This document shows, one piece after another, positions 8,185-15,923 of a stretch of 48,777 bases of DNA. Position 1 is the stretch's first letter, and each line of letters opens with the position of its first letter. Source of the DNA: Candidatus Gastranaerophilales bacterium (GTDB lineage: Bacteria; Cyanobacteriota; Vampirovibrionia; Gastranaerophilales; Gastranaerophilaceae); assembly GCA_944325565.1 (NCBI GenBank), contig CALVAT010000005.1, forward strand, positions 1 through 48,777, in the 5' to 3' direction. A model generated the notes under the pieces. The model was given only the letters and a program-made list of their open reading frames with translations, had not been told where the DNA came from and ran no database searches. Position numbers and translations under genes: made by a program.

Positions 8185-10074
8185 ATGTCATCAGACAGTA
8201 AAAATATTGAGTTTACGGATAACACAGAAAACAGGGAAAACAGTAAAGAAACTATTTCAGTAAAAATTGAGAACTTATCGCCGGAAGAAGCTGAAAATTT
8301 AAAATTCATGGCTGTGATAAAAGCCTTGATAGCAAACCTCGGCATAGCGCTTGTAAAATTTATCTGCTTTTTGTTTTCGTCCAGTTCCGCAATGCTTGCT
8401 GAAGCAATTCACTCGGGTGTGGATTCTTTTAACAGTATCTGTCTTCTTGTCGGTATAAAAAGAGGAGCAAGACCGGCAGACAATGTTCACCCGTTTGGAT
8501 ACGGACTTGAAGCTAACGTGTGGGCAATGTTTGCTTCTATATTAATGCTAGGTGGTACTTTTGTTGCTTTATATCACGGGTTTGAAAAACTAGTGCACGC
8601 TGAAGAAGCCGCAGAACTGCTAAAAAATTATCCATACATTGCAGTCGCTCTTATTTGCAGCATCTGTTTTGAAGCCTGGGCGGTAATGAGCGCCTCAAAA
8701 GCCGTTTTACACGAAGTCGGCATTCAGGAAAAAAATATTCTCAAGGAATTCTTCATCTCGATAAAATACATAGGCAAAATCAAAAGCCCTACAACAAAAT
8801 TTGTATGGTATGAAGATACAGCGGCTCTATCCGGTGTAATCGTAGCATTTCTAGCGTTGACTCTTGCAAAATTTGTTATGCCGCCGGCTCTTGCATATAT
8901 ACCTGATGCTATTGCTTCTATCATCATCGGTACAATATTATTTTTCCTTGCTATTTATCTTTTGAAAAATAATGTAAGCAGCTTGACAGTCCAATCTGCC
9001 GAACCAAAAGTTGAAGAAAAAATCAGACAGGTTGCCTCTACTATCCACGGTATCACAGATGTTATAGAGCTAAAAACAATAGATTTAGGGTCTTCAGGAG
9101 TAATTATTAATATGACTATTGAAGTTGACCCTGAAACCCAGATGAAAGATGCTGATGACATAGCGGATATGCTTGAGCGCAAAATCAGAAAAGTTATAAA
9201 AAATATTGCGCATATAACAATAGAGCTACAGGCTCATGACGCAGAAGATAACTGGGAAGAAAAATTCGACAAATTGATTAAAGAAGGCGAAAAACTAGAA
9301 ACCATTGACAGCCATGAGGCTCAGATGCTTTCTAACTTCTATGGTTTTGCCAACACTGTTGTTAAAGAAATCATGATTCCGCGTACAGAAATCTTTATGA
9401 TTAACGTTGAACAAAACATAAATGAACTCGCTGATTTAATCATCAATTCAGGCCATACACGCATACCGGTATACAGGGATAATGTGGATAATATAATTGG
9501 TATAATTAATGCCAAAGATGTACTGAAGGTCATAAAAAACAACCATGTTGACGACAATTTTTCAATAGAACTGCTTGCTAGAGAACTTTTGATTGTACCG
9601 GAGAACAAATTTATATCAGATTTGCTGAGTGATTTTACTTCTTCAAAAAACCAGATGGCAGCAGTTGTTGATGAGCATGGCGGAGTAGCCGGTATTGTAA
9701 CTATTGAAGATATCTTAGAAGAAATTGTCGGTGAAATATACGACGAATTTGATAAAGTAGAAACTCCTGAAGTAGTAAGAATCGACGAAAATACATTGAA
9801 TGTCTCCTGCAAAATGGATATAGACGACATAAACGAAAGATTTGATTTAGATATTCCGGCAGAAGACTTCCAGACCATCGGCGGTTATGTATTCGGCCTT
9901 TTAGGCAGAGAACCGGAATTAAACGATGTTATAGAAGACAAAAATATTACATATACTATCTTAGAAATCGACGGCAGAAGAATATCGCGCATTAAAATGC
10001 ATAAAGAAACACCGTTTGTAGATGCTCAGGAAGTAAAAACAGAAGAAGAAAATCCCACAACGGATGGAGAATAA
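8185..10074 (+). CDS. Cation diffusion facilitator fused to CBS pair and CorC_HlyC domain
   Basis: 629 residues. Residues about 40-350 form a CDF-type cation transporter: the HSGVD motif (H76, D80) in TM2, HPFGYGLEANVW at 102-113 as in ZnT9-like members, the paired site in EDTAALSG (D211) and PDAIAS (D241), and a cytoplasmic dimerisation domain around 270-350. Residues about 392-525 are a CBS pair starting VKEIMIPRTEIF and ending VVDEHGGVAGIVTIEDILEEIVGEI, exactly as in CorC/TlyC/HlyC proteins. Residues about 530-606 are the CorC_HlyC transporter-associated domain. In the usual CorC/HlyC protein the membrane part is DUF21; here it is a CDF transporter. Predicted role is efflux or uptake of a divalent cation gated by nucleotide sensing through CBS. 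The fusion is continuous, with no frameshift. It converges on rnpB. Confidence 0.88.
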   Translation: MSSDSKNIEFTDNTENRENSKETISVKIENLSPEEAENLKFMAVIKALIANLGIALVKFICFLFSSSSAMLAEAIHSGVDSFNSICLLVGIKRGARPADNVHPFGYGLEANVWAMFASILMLGGTFVALYHGFEKLVHAEEAAELLKNYPYIAVALICSICFEAWAVMSASKAVLHEVGIQEKNILKEFFISIKYIGKIKSPTTKFVWYEDTAALSGVIVAFLALTLAKFVMPPALAYIPDAIASIIIGTILFFLAIYLLKNNVSSLTVQSAEPKVEEKIRQVASTIHGITDVIELKTIDLGSSGVIINMTIEVDPETQMKDADDIADMLERKIRKVIKNIAHITIELQAHDAEDNWEEKFDKLIKEGEKLETIDSHEAQMLSNFYGFANTVVKEIMIPRTEIFMINVEQNINELADLIINSGHTRIPVYRDNVDNIIGIINAKDVLKVIKNNHVDDNFSIELLARELLIVPENKFISDLLSDFTSSKNQMAAVVDEHGGVAGIVTIEDILEEIVGEIYDEFDKVETPEVVRIDENTLNVSCKMDIDDINERFDLDIPAEDFQTIGGYVFGLLGREPELNDVIEDKNITYTILEIDGRRISRIKMHKETPFVDAQEVKTEEENPTTDGE

Positions 10075-10082
10075 AAATAAAA

Positions 10083-10437
10083 AGGAGCAGCTCATAAGCC
10101 GGGTTCTGTTTTTAGATAATCATCTGTCTGGGGTTGCAGTTGCCTGCAAGCTCAAGCGGTTTGTCAAAAGACGGCGGGTCACCTTAACCTTTTTGTCAAC
10201 CTTGCACCCGACCGGGGTTTACCTGGCCAAGACCTCTCAGCCTTGCCGGTGAGCTCTTACCTCACCGTTGCACCATCGCCTGTTTTCACTGACAGTATCA
10301 GGAATCATCGGCAGTCTGCATTTCTGTGGCACTGTCCTCACGGTCGCCCGCACCTGACGTTATCAGGCGGTCTGCCCTAGGGTGCCCGGACTTTCCTCAC
10401 GGAATGTTTCATCCGCGCGATTATCCGGCTGCTCCTG
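10083..10437 (-). ncRNA. rnpB: RNase P RNA (bacterial type A)
   Basis: Read on the minus strand this is a full RNase P RNA. P1 is formed by GGAGCAGC near 10436-10428 and GCTGCTCC near 10091-10084. Conserved region I GAGGAAAGTCCGGGC lies at 10398-10384, GGTAAACCCC in the middle, and the 3' conserved ACAGAACCCGGCTTAT at 10109-10094. Length about 355 nt fits. P1 is followed by a T-rich tract (TTTTTATTTTTATTC) that overlaps the stop end of the CDF-CorC gene and probably serves as terminator. It is the catalytic subunit of the tRNA 5'-maturation enzyme. End positions are good to a few bases. Confidence 0.96.
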
Positions 10438-10755
10438 ATTCTAAATTTAACATAACAAATCAGCTTTTTAAAGGGTAGCTAGTATATTATGACTAAATTA
10501 AATCTACTAGTTCAAATGTGAAAAATAATACTAATAAATTATTTTTTAATAAAGCTCAAACATCTGTCCCTGTAAATAAAAACAGCCTTTTCTAGACCAT
10601 GTGGTCTAAATCTTTAAGAATATAAAAAAACCACGCTATTTCAATCTCATAGCCGATGAGAGTCTACTGCATTTAGGGGTAATATACTATGTGTAAATAA
10701 TACAATTACACGATTATAAAATTTTAATTCAAAATAAAAATCTTGGGGGGAGTAG
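10438..10755. promoter_or_regulatory. Divergent intergenic region between rnpB and the response regulator
   Basis: 318 bases without a gene. It must hold the leftward rnpB promoter and the rightward response-regulator promoter. A dyad TAGACCA-TG-TGGTCTA occupies 10593-10608, about 150 bases before the regulator start, and looks like an operator. A -10-like TATACT lies near 10683. GGGGGGAG at 10745-10752 is the ribosome-binding site of the regulator gene. No ORF with a ribosome-binding site is visible. Confidence 0.5.
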
Positions 10756-11466
10756 ATGAGAAGAGGGATTGAATTTAAGAAAAAAGCCAGAATCATCATA
10801 GTAGATGACAACTATGAACATTTGTCAGGTATCAAAGAGTTGATTGAAATCGAAAGCGATTTTGATGTTGTAGCAACAGCAACAAGCGCAAGTGTTGCAA
10901 TCAGTCTTATTAAGAAGTATCGTCCCGAAATCGTTTTGATGGATATCAACATGCCTGAAAAAGACGGTCTGACTGCAATAGCAGAGATTGAAAAACTTGA
11001 TTTGGGAGTGCGTATCATCGCTTTGACAGGCTACGATGATCCTGATTTAATCTTCAGAGCTATGAAAATTGGTGCTAAAGGCTATATCTTAAAAACAATG
11101 GCATCAGCTCAACTCATCTACGCAATAGACGAAGTTGCAGCGGGCAAGATTTATCTTCCTGCAACTTTGTCCTCAAGATTTTTCGAATATTTTCAACAGT
11201 CCTTCAAAGAAGAAACAGAAAATGTAGAAGACGAAGAAAACCTTTTAAACTATCTTACTCAAAGAGAGGAGGAAGTTCTTGACCTTTTAACACAGGGCAT
11301 AACATACAAAGGCGTGGCACAAAAACTGTTTATTTCTGAAACAACTGTAAAAACACACGTCAACAATATCTTTCAAAAATTGCAGGTTAATGACAGAACA
11401 CAGGCTGTTTTGTATGCATTGAACAACGGATTTTTGAACAGAAGAAAAGTCAAAATCGCTATATAG
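10756..11466 (+). CDS. NarL/FixJ-type response regulator
   Basis: 236 residues. Receiver domain about 10-130: acidic pair in IIIVDDN, phospho-acceptor D63 in IVLMDINMPEKDG, T of ALTGYDD, K in GYILKTM. A LuxR-type helix-turn-helix occupies about 165-230 (LTQREEEVLDLLTQGITYKGVAQKLFISETTVKTHVNNIFQKL). It should be a DNA-binding transcription regulator activated by a histidine kinase. The kinase at 12041 on the same strand is the obvious partner, separated by an unusual hairpin-rich stretch. A strong GGGGGGAG precedes the ATG. Confidence 0.94.
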   Translation: MRRGIEFKKKARIIIVDDNYEHLSGIKELIEIESDFDVVATATSASVAISLIKKYRPEIVLMDINMPEKDGLTAIAEIEKLDLGVRIIALTGYDDPDLIFRAMKIGAKGYILKTMASAQLIYAIDEVAAGKIYLPATLSSRFFEYFQQSFKEETENVEDEENLLNYLTQREEEVLDLLTQGITYKGVAQKLFISETTVKTHVNNIFQKLQVNDRTQAVLYALNNGFLNRRKVKIAI

Positions 11467-12040
11467 CGGATTTTATGCGGCTGTGGAGTCGAGTCTGTGA
11501 AACAGACGAGCGAACAGCCATGTGAGCAAGGTTAATGAAGAGCGGAATCGGACGGTGCTGACCAACGGGAACGCCCCATACGTAGGCGGATGTTACTCCG
11601 CCGGAGTGTCCGATTTCAAGACGAAGAATTTTTAGAATAAAAATTCGAAACGAAATGCTTAACCTTGTGAACGTCAATAATCCAAGAGCGGATTTGCCTT
11701 CTTTTGCCGCTGAGCAAAACAAATTCGGGCGAAGCGTGCAAAATGGCTTCACGAAACAATCGTCAAGCCCCGTAAAACAAACAATAGTCCGTAAATAGTG
11801 AACGGACGGACGGAGCGAACGAAGCGAGCGAGTCCGGTGAGTAAGGACTCCGTGCGAAAGGTGCCAGTGGCACGTTTCGGATGGAGACTCTGCCGAATAA
11901 AAGCAACTAAATGTTGCTTTTATGAGAGGGCTAAGTCAGAAGCGAAGCTTCTAGGTGCTGTATAGAAATTAAGAAACAAAGCAAATCCAAAAAGCCAGGG
12001 ACAATCAAACAAGTCCCACATTTAAATAATGGTATGATTA
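11467..12040. repeat. Hairpin-dense, GC-richer intergenic region
   Basis: 574 bases with no convincing ORF and a base composition unlike the flanks. Perfect or near-perfect stems follow one another: GGCTGT/ACAGCC (11479, 11514) enclosing GTCTGT-GAA-ACAGAC (11493-11507); AAGGTTAA/TTAACCTT (11528, 11659) closing a multi-branch unit that contains GGAATCGGAC/GTCCGATTTC (11544, 11608), GGCGGA/TCCGCC (11585, 11597) and GAATTTTTA-GAA-TAAAAATTC (11626-11646); then GTCCGT/ACGGAC, GAGTCC/GGACTC, CGAAAGGTGCC/GGCACGTTTCG, TAAAAGCAAC/GTTGCTTTTA (11898-11922) and AGAAGC-GAA-GCTTCT (11938-11952). It lies between the response regulator and its likely kinase. It may be a structured RNA, a long UTR, or a pile-up of palindromic repeats. 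Confidence 0.7.
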
Positions 12041-13306
12041 ATGAGCGGAGCAAACTTTAGACAAAAAAATCTTTTAAAAGATTTAATTTATCTGGGACAA
12101 ACAAAACCCGTAACGAAACAAACCGTTAAAGGTTTGTTTCGCTTTGCGCTTGAACCGCTTTTAGAAGCCCAAACCCAGAAAGCCGTTGTACTTACTAGAT
12201 TGTTCGATACAAAAGAGCTCGATGGTGTTTTAAAAAGACTGGAATTCACAAATGCCGAAGTTTACTCCTTTGACGATGTAACAAACGGCGAAAACCTTAC
12301 AAAAGAAGACATCTGGGGAGATACAGAGTTTCTTGTTCTGCTTTCACCCAGATATTCAGCCTGCCTATTGTGGGATTATTCCACAGAACCGGTAAAAGAC
12401 ACATCATGTCTTTATTATTTACTAAACTCCAGAGATATTAATAATGTAATACGTATTATCTCTCAAAATTCCAAAATCGATTTAATGAGATATACACAGG
12501 AATACACTCCAGAAAGAAGAAGCAACGAGCTTTTAAATCAGGCTGTACATAAATTTATTAACTTTGCTGATTCCTTTGTTGAAGAAGCCGCTCTTACACA
12601 GGCCGAGGCTGGACTACTGGGTGAAAGCGATGATATTGTAAAAAAATACGAATATATATCGACTAAAACAAAAGTAATCTCACACGACATCAAAAATCAC
12701 CTTTCAATTATAGATTTGTATTCCAAAATAATTGAAAAAAGGCTTGAAATGGTAAAAAATGCAGAGCTGCATGATTCCATTACAAACGCCATCTCAAGCA
12801 TTAAAAAGTCAAAAGATGCCATCGGAGTACTCTTAACCGAGCTTAGAACAATTCAGAGTGCTAAGCTGGAAACTCATAATTTTTCTAAAATTTTGCAAAA
12901 TGCAATTGAGCTTGTTAATGCAAAAGCGCAGCAGCAGCAGGTCAGATTCGAAGTATCAAACAGCTATAACGGAGATGTTCTTGCTGATGAAAACAAACTG
13001 CTTAACGTAATGATAAACCTTTTCTACAACGCTATTGATGCTGTGGATAAAGACGGTATTATTAAAGTTAAAACAGAAGTAACGGAAGATAATATGTTAA
13101 AAATCCTTATCTCCGACAATGGCTGCGGCATAGAAAAAGACAACCGTGAAAAAGTTTTTGAAGAAGGCTACACATCCAAAGTTACAGGCAGCGGACTCGG
13201 ATTGTATATATCAAAAGAAGCAATGCAAGAACAATACGGGGATTTAAAACTTATAAGTTCTAATAAAAAAGGTACTACCTTTGAAATATCAATACCAAAA
13301 CTTTAA
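12041..13306 (+). CDS. Cytoplasmic sensor histidine kinase
   Basis: 421 residues, no transmembrane segment. Residues 1-about 195 form an unrecognised input domain. The H-box is VISHDIKNHLSIID (H215). The ATPase domain has the N-box VMINLFYNAIDAV, G1 DNGCGI, F-box VFEEGYTSK and G2 GSGLGLYIS. It autophosphorylates and should pass phosphate to a regulator, most simply the NarL-type one upstream. Its stop lies 22 bases before flgB, so it heads a flgB-flgC-fliE transcript and may control flagellar assembly. There is no clear Shine-Dalgarno at ATG 12041; an extended -10-like TGGTATGAT ends 3 bases upstream. The start may therefore be misplaced. Confidence 0.9.
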   Translation: MSGANFRQKNLLKDLIYLGQTKPVTKQTVKGLFRFALEPLLEAQTQKAVVLTRLFDTKELDGVLKRLEFTNAEVYSFDDVTNGENLTKEDIWGDTEFLVLLSPRYSACLLWDYSTEPVKDTSCLYYLLNSRDINNVIRIISQNSKIDLMRYTQEYTPERRSNELLNQAVHKFINFADSFVEEAALTQAEAGLLGESDDIVKKYEYISTKTKVISHDIKNHLSIIDLYSKIIEKRLEMVKNAELHDSITNAISSIKKSKDAIGVLLTELRTIQSAKLETHNFSKILQNAIELVNAKAQQQQVRFEVSNSYNGDVLADENKLLNVMINLFYNAIDAVDKDGIIKVKTEVTEDNMLKILISDNGCGIEKDNREKVFEEGYTSKVTGSGLGLYISKEAMQEQYGDLKLISSNKKGTTFEISIPKL

Positions 13307-13328
13307 GAAAACAGAGAGGAGGTAAAAA

Positions 13329-13841
13329 TTGGATTTGTTTAATGTAAGAGCCATTGAAGTATCAAAACTTGCAATGGACGGACTTGTTAAAAGACAAACA
13401 GCTATTGCCTCTAATACAGCTAACGCAATGACACCCGAATATCAGAGAAAACAAGTTGCATTCGAAGACCAGCTAAGAGAAATCATTGCAAAAGACGATG
13501 TAAGACGTGACTTAAGACAAATAAACAGTCAGGCATACAAAAATGAAACTTATAAAACAGGCTATGCCCCATCAACAAATCCCGTGCAAAATATTGCACA
13601 AAGACTTCCTCAGGAGCAGTTTATGTATATTCAGCAAACACAATCCGACCTAAACGGATATGCTCCCGAAGTCATAAGAGATACAAGTTATATTGACTAC
13701 GGCAACGGAAACAACGTAAACGTAGAAGAAGAAATGATGGACATGGCTAAAGCAGGTGCCCAGTACAATGTTCTCGCTACTTTAGAGGGACGTTTTATGT
13801 CAAACCTGCTTGATGTAGTAAGAGGCGGAGGGAATTCATAA
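13329..13841 (+). CDS. flgB: Flagellar basal-body rod protein FlgB
   Basis: 170 residues from a TTG start with an excellent GAGAGGAGGT upstream. N-terminal rod signature: the helix ending AIASNTANAMTPEYQRKQVAFEDQL, as in FlgB/FlgC/FlgG proteins. The C-terminal heptad segment VNVEEEMMDMAKAGAQYNVLATLEGRFMSNL is the FlgB form. It forms the proximal rod in the periplasm with FlgC and FliE. First of three flagellar genes behind the histidine kinase. Slightly longer than the usual 130-140 residues because of a polar middle insert. Confidence 0.93.
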   Translation: MDLFNVRAIEVSKLAMDGLVKRQTAIASNTANAMTPEYQRKQVAFEDQLREIIAKDDVRRDLRQINSQAYKNETYKTGYAPSTNPVQNIAQRLPQEQFMYIQQTQSDLNGYAPEVIRDTSYIDYGNGNNVNVEEEMMDMAKAGAQYNVLATLEGRFMSNLLDVVRGGGNS

Positions 13842-13844
13842 TAG

Positions 13845-14351
13845 ATGAGTTTTAGTGCATTCGACATTTCAGGCAGCGGCATGTACGCCCAGAGAACAAT
13901 GATGGACAACATCGCCAGCAACATTGCCAACGTTAACACAACAAGAAACCCTGACGGTACTCCCGGAGTTTACATCAAAAAAAACGTAAGCTTTAAGGCA
14001 ATATACGCGGACAGACTAGGCTCGCACGCTCCGGCATTTCCTGACGGACAGCACGAGGTGTTTTTCAGCCCGACAAACAACACCATGATGTTAAAAGGCG
14101 GCATATCCTATGACGACAGAACAATATCTCAAGGCGTTGAAGTAGCAGAAATAACACCGGCAAATGACCCGTATAAAACAATTTTTGACCCGTCAAACCC
14201 CGAAGCTGACGCTGACGGATTTGTCACTTTACCTAACATAAATGTTGTGGAAGAAATGGTAAACATGGTATCGGCCTCCCGTGCTTACGAGGCAAATGTT
14301 ACAACCGCGGAAACCACGAAGGGTATGATTAACGCAGCTTTAAGAATCTAA
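13845..14351 (+). CDS. flgC: Flagellar basal-body rod protein FlgC
   Basis: 168 residues, ATG 3 bases after the flgB stop, with GGAGGG inside the end of flgB. FlgC features: FDISGSGMYAQRTMMDNIASNIANVNTTR at the N-terminus, YDDRTISQGVEV with the following DPYKTIFDPSNPEADADGFV, and the C-terminal NVVEEMVNMVSASRAYEANV. Second proximal-rod subunit, exported by the flagellar type III apparatus. Cotranscribed with flgB and fliE. Confidence 0.95.
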   Translation: MSFSAFDISGSGMYAQRTMMDNIASNIANVNTTRNPDGTPGVYIKKNVSFKAIYADRLGSHAPAFPDGQHEVFFSPTNNTMMLKGGISYDDRTISQGVEVAEITPANDPYKTIFDPSNPEADADGFVTLPNINVVEEMVNMVSASRAYEANVTTAETTKGMINAALRI

Positions 14352-14419
14352 TCGTCGTTGAACCGGAACTTTGGAAATCCCGAAAATTCCGGCAAAAATA
14401 AAAAACAGGAGTATAAAAA

Positions 14420-14950
14420 TTGCAATTTAATCAGATAGCAAACAATTCCATACAAAATTACAACAAAATCTTCAGCCAGAATATGGAAGCTTTCAACATA
14501 ACTTCCGATAAAAACGGCATGACGGCTTTTGACAATGTATTGAACGGAAAAATACAGGAAATGAGTAATATTCCTCAAGGGCCAATTATAAACACGGGCA
14601 TTCAAATGAATGTAGGACTCGAGAACATGGGTATTTCTCCGATTGAAAGATTGGATAACGTTGCCCAACCTCAAGAAAGCTCAATGGACACAAACAAAAA
14701 ACGTTCAAACTCTCCCGTTGAAAATATGGCAAACGACATAGGCAACGCTTTTTCTAAAAGTTTAAATGACGTAAACGCTTCTCAAAACGCAGCTTACGAA
14801 GCTGCAGAAACTTTTGCTTCAGGCGGAGATATCAGTGTACATGAAGTAATGCTGGCATCTCAAAAAGCAAACCTGACAATGCAAATGGCGCTGCAGATGA
14901 GAAACAGACTCATTAACGCATACAATGAAATCTACAATGTACGTGTATAG
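14420..14950 (+). CDS. fliE: Flagellar hook-basal body protein FliE, N-terminally extended
   Basis: 176 residues from a TTG start with CAGGAG upstream. The last 75 residues are typical FliE (NAAYEAAETFASGGDISVHE, then VMLASQKANLTMQMALQMRN). FliE links the MS-ring to the rod. The usual length is about 100; here about 85 extra N-terminal residues (N/Q-rich, with PIINTGIQMNVG) precede the conserved part. A 68-base gap separates it from flgC. The remaining flagellar genes are outside this window. Confidence 0.9.
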   Translation: MQFNQIANNSIQNYNKIFSQNMEAFNITSDKNGMTAFDNVLNGKIQEMSNIPQGPIINTGIQMNVGLENMGISPIERLDNVAQPQESSMDTNKKRSNSPVENMANDIGNAFSKSLNDVNASQNAAYEAAETFASGGDISVHEVMLASQKANLTMQMALQMRNRLINAYNEIYNVRV

Positions 14951-14975
14951 AAACAGTCTATACTTCGTATGCTTG

Positions 14976-15005
14976 TTGACATTTAAATATTTAGCACATT
15001 AAAAT
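14976..15005 (+). promoter_or_regulatory. Sigma-70-type promoter for infC
   Basis: TTGACA at 14976-14981, 18-base spacer, TAAAAT at 15000-15005. Predicted transcription start is about 25 bases before the ATT start codon of infC. This gives infC its own promoter behind the flagellar genes. Confidence 0.6.
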
Positions 15006-15036
15006 AATTAAAATAGCAAATCAAAGGAGAACAATT

Positions 15037-15573
15037 ATTAGCAGAGATTTTTCAAACGGCGGCAAGGATGCAGCCTTAATTAACAGAAATATTAGATGTA
15101 AAGAAGTAAGATTAATAGGCAGCGAAGGAGAAAATTTCGGCGTTATACCTACAATAGAAGCCCAGAAACTTGCCGATGAAAAAGACCTCGATTTAGTAAT
15201 TGTGTCACCAAACCAAAATCCCCCCGTAGCAAAAATCATGAACTACGGCAAATATAAATACGAGATGGAAAAAAAGGCTAAAGAAGCCAAGAAAAAACAA
15301 CATACCGTAGAAATTAAAGAAATTAAAATCAGATACAAAATAGATGTTCATGATTACAATGTAAGAATTAAAAATATTAAAAAATTCATTGCATCAGGCG
15401 ACAAGGTTAAAATCGTTATTATGCTAAGAGGCCGTGAAATGCAGCATACAGAGCTTGCTTTCGACCTTGCTAACAGATTTATTGCTGACCTTGAGGGTGA
15501 ACCTATAAATGTTGAGAAAAAACCTTCCATGGAAGGCAGAAACCTCATTATAATTCTGGCACCCAGCAACTAA
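15037..15573 (+). CDS. infC: Translation initiation factor IF-3, ATT start codon
   Basis: 178 residues. The N-terminal domain reads LINRNIRCKEVRLIGSEGEN, with IVSPNQNPPVAKIMNYGKYKYE continuing into the linker. The C-terminal domain has EIKIRYKIDVHDYNVRIKNI and IMLRGREMQHTELA. No ATG, GTG or TTG exists in frame between the ribosome-binding site AAAGGAG (15024-15029) and the conserved N-terminal domain. The only start fitting that site is ATT at 15037, 7 bases after GGAG; an adjacent ATT at 15034 is closer. ATT/AUU initiation of infC is known in E. coli, where IF-3 represses its own mRNA by rejecting non-canonical starts. Starting at the first ATG (15202) would delete the whole N-terminal domain. 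IF-3 binds the 30S subunit and proofreads initiator tRNA pairing. Confidence 0.95.
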   Translation: MSRDFSNGGKDAALINRNIRCKEVRLIGSEGENFGVIPTIEAQKLADEKDLDLVIVSPNQNPPVAKIMNYGKYKYEMEKKAKEAKKKQHTVEIKEIKIRYKIDVHDYNVRIKNIKKFIASGDKVKIVIMLRGREMQHTELAFDLANRFIADLEGEPINVEKKPSMEGRNLIIILAPSN

Positions 15574-15631
15574 AAATTAACGGTATTTTTCTTTATTGCA
15601 GGGACAAAGATATTGATTGCAAACCCTACGA

Positions 15632-15784
15632 CTATTTAGAATGTTTTTCTACGTAATTTTTAATCAAGGTCGCAGCCAGATTACTTGCAGAACGATTTTC
15701 CTTTTTAGCAAGAAGTTTAAAAGCCTCAATCACTTCTTTTTCTATAACAACCACAAATCTTTGATTTTCTTCTTTTATTGTCAA
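15632..15784 (-). CDS. Small ribbon-helix-helix (CopG/Arc-like) protein
   Basis: 50 residues from TTG 15784; an in-frame TAA two codons upstream rules out a longer form. The layout is that of an RHH dimer: an N-terminal beta strand ENQRFVVVIEKEV, helix A VIEAFKLLAKKENRS, and helix B SASNLAATLIKNYVEKHSK. RHH proteins bind DNA as dimers and are often antitoxins or plasmid-type repressors. GTTTATAAAC, a perfect palindrome, directly abuts the start codon, and more AT-rich dyads follow upstream, suggesting autoregulation. No toxin ORF is adjacent. Confidence 0.7.
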   Translation of the reverse strand: MTIKEENQRFVVVIEKEVIEAFKLLAKKENRSASNLAATLIKNYVEKHSK

Positions 15785-15785
15785 A

Positions 15786-15887
15786 GTTTATAAACCCTTT
15801 ATAATTCTTTTGTAAACTTATTATAAATTTTATATTTGTTAACTTGAAAAGTAAATTACAAATGGTTATTATATAGTTTACAAACTA
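15786..15887. promoter_or_regulatory. Array of AT-rich palindromes upstream of the RHH gene
   Basis: GTTTATAAAC at 15786-15795, TTTGTAAACT near 15810, and TAGTTTACAAACTA at 15874-15887. The motif GTTTACAAA appears in opposite orientations about 65 bases apart. This is the kind of repeated half-site an RHH repressor would bind; the link is inference. Confidence 0.4.
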
Positions 15888-15923
15888 TTTAATAACCCTA
15901 AAAATCCACAAAGTATTAAAAAT

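Noticed and set aside
10064-10252. Plus-strand ORF just after the CDF-CorC gene
   Set aside because: It lies wholly antisense to the conserved core of rnpB; its openness is incidental.
11459-11752. Minus-strand 97-codon ORF in the hairpin region
   Set aside because: No ribosome-binding site, low-complexity translation, and it runs through perfect stems; composition is set by the palindromes.
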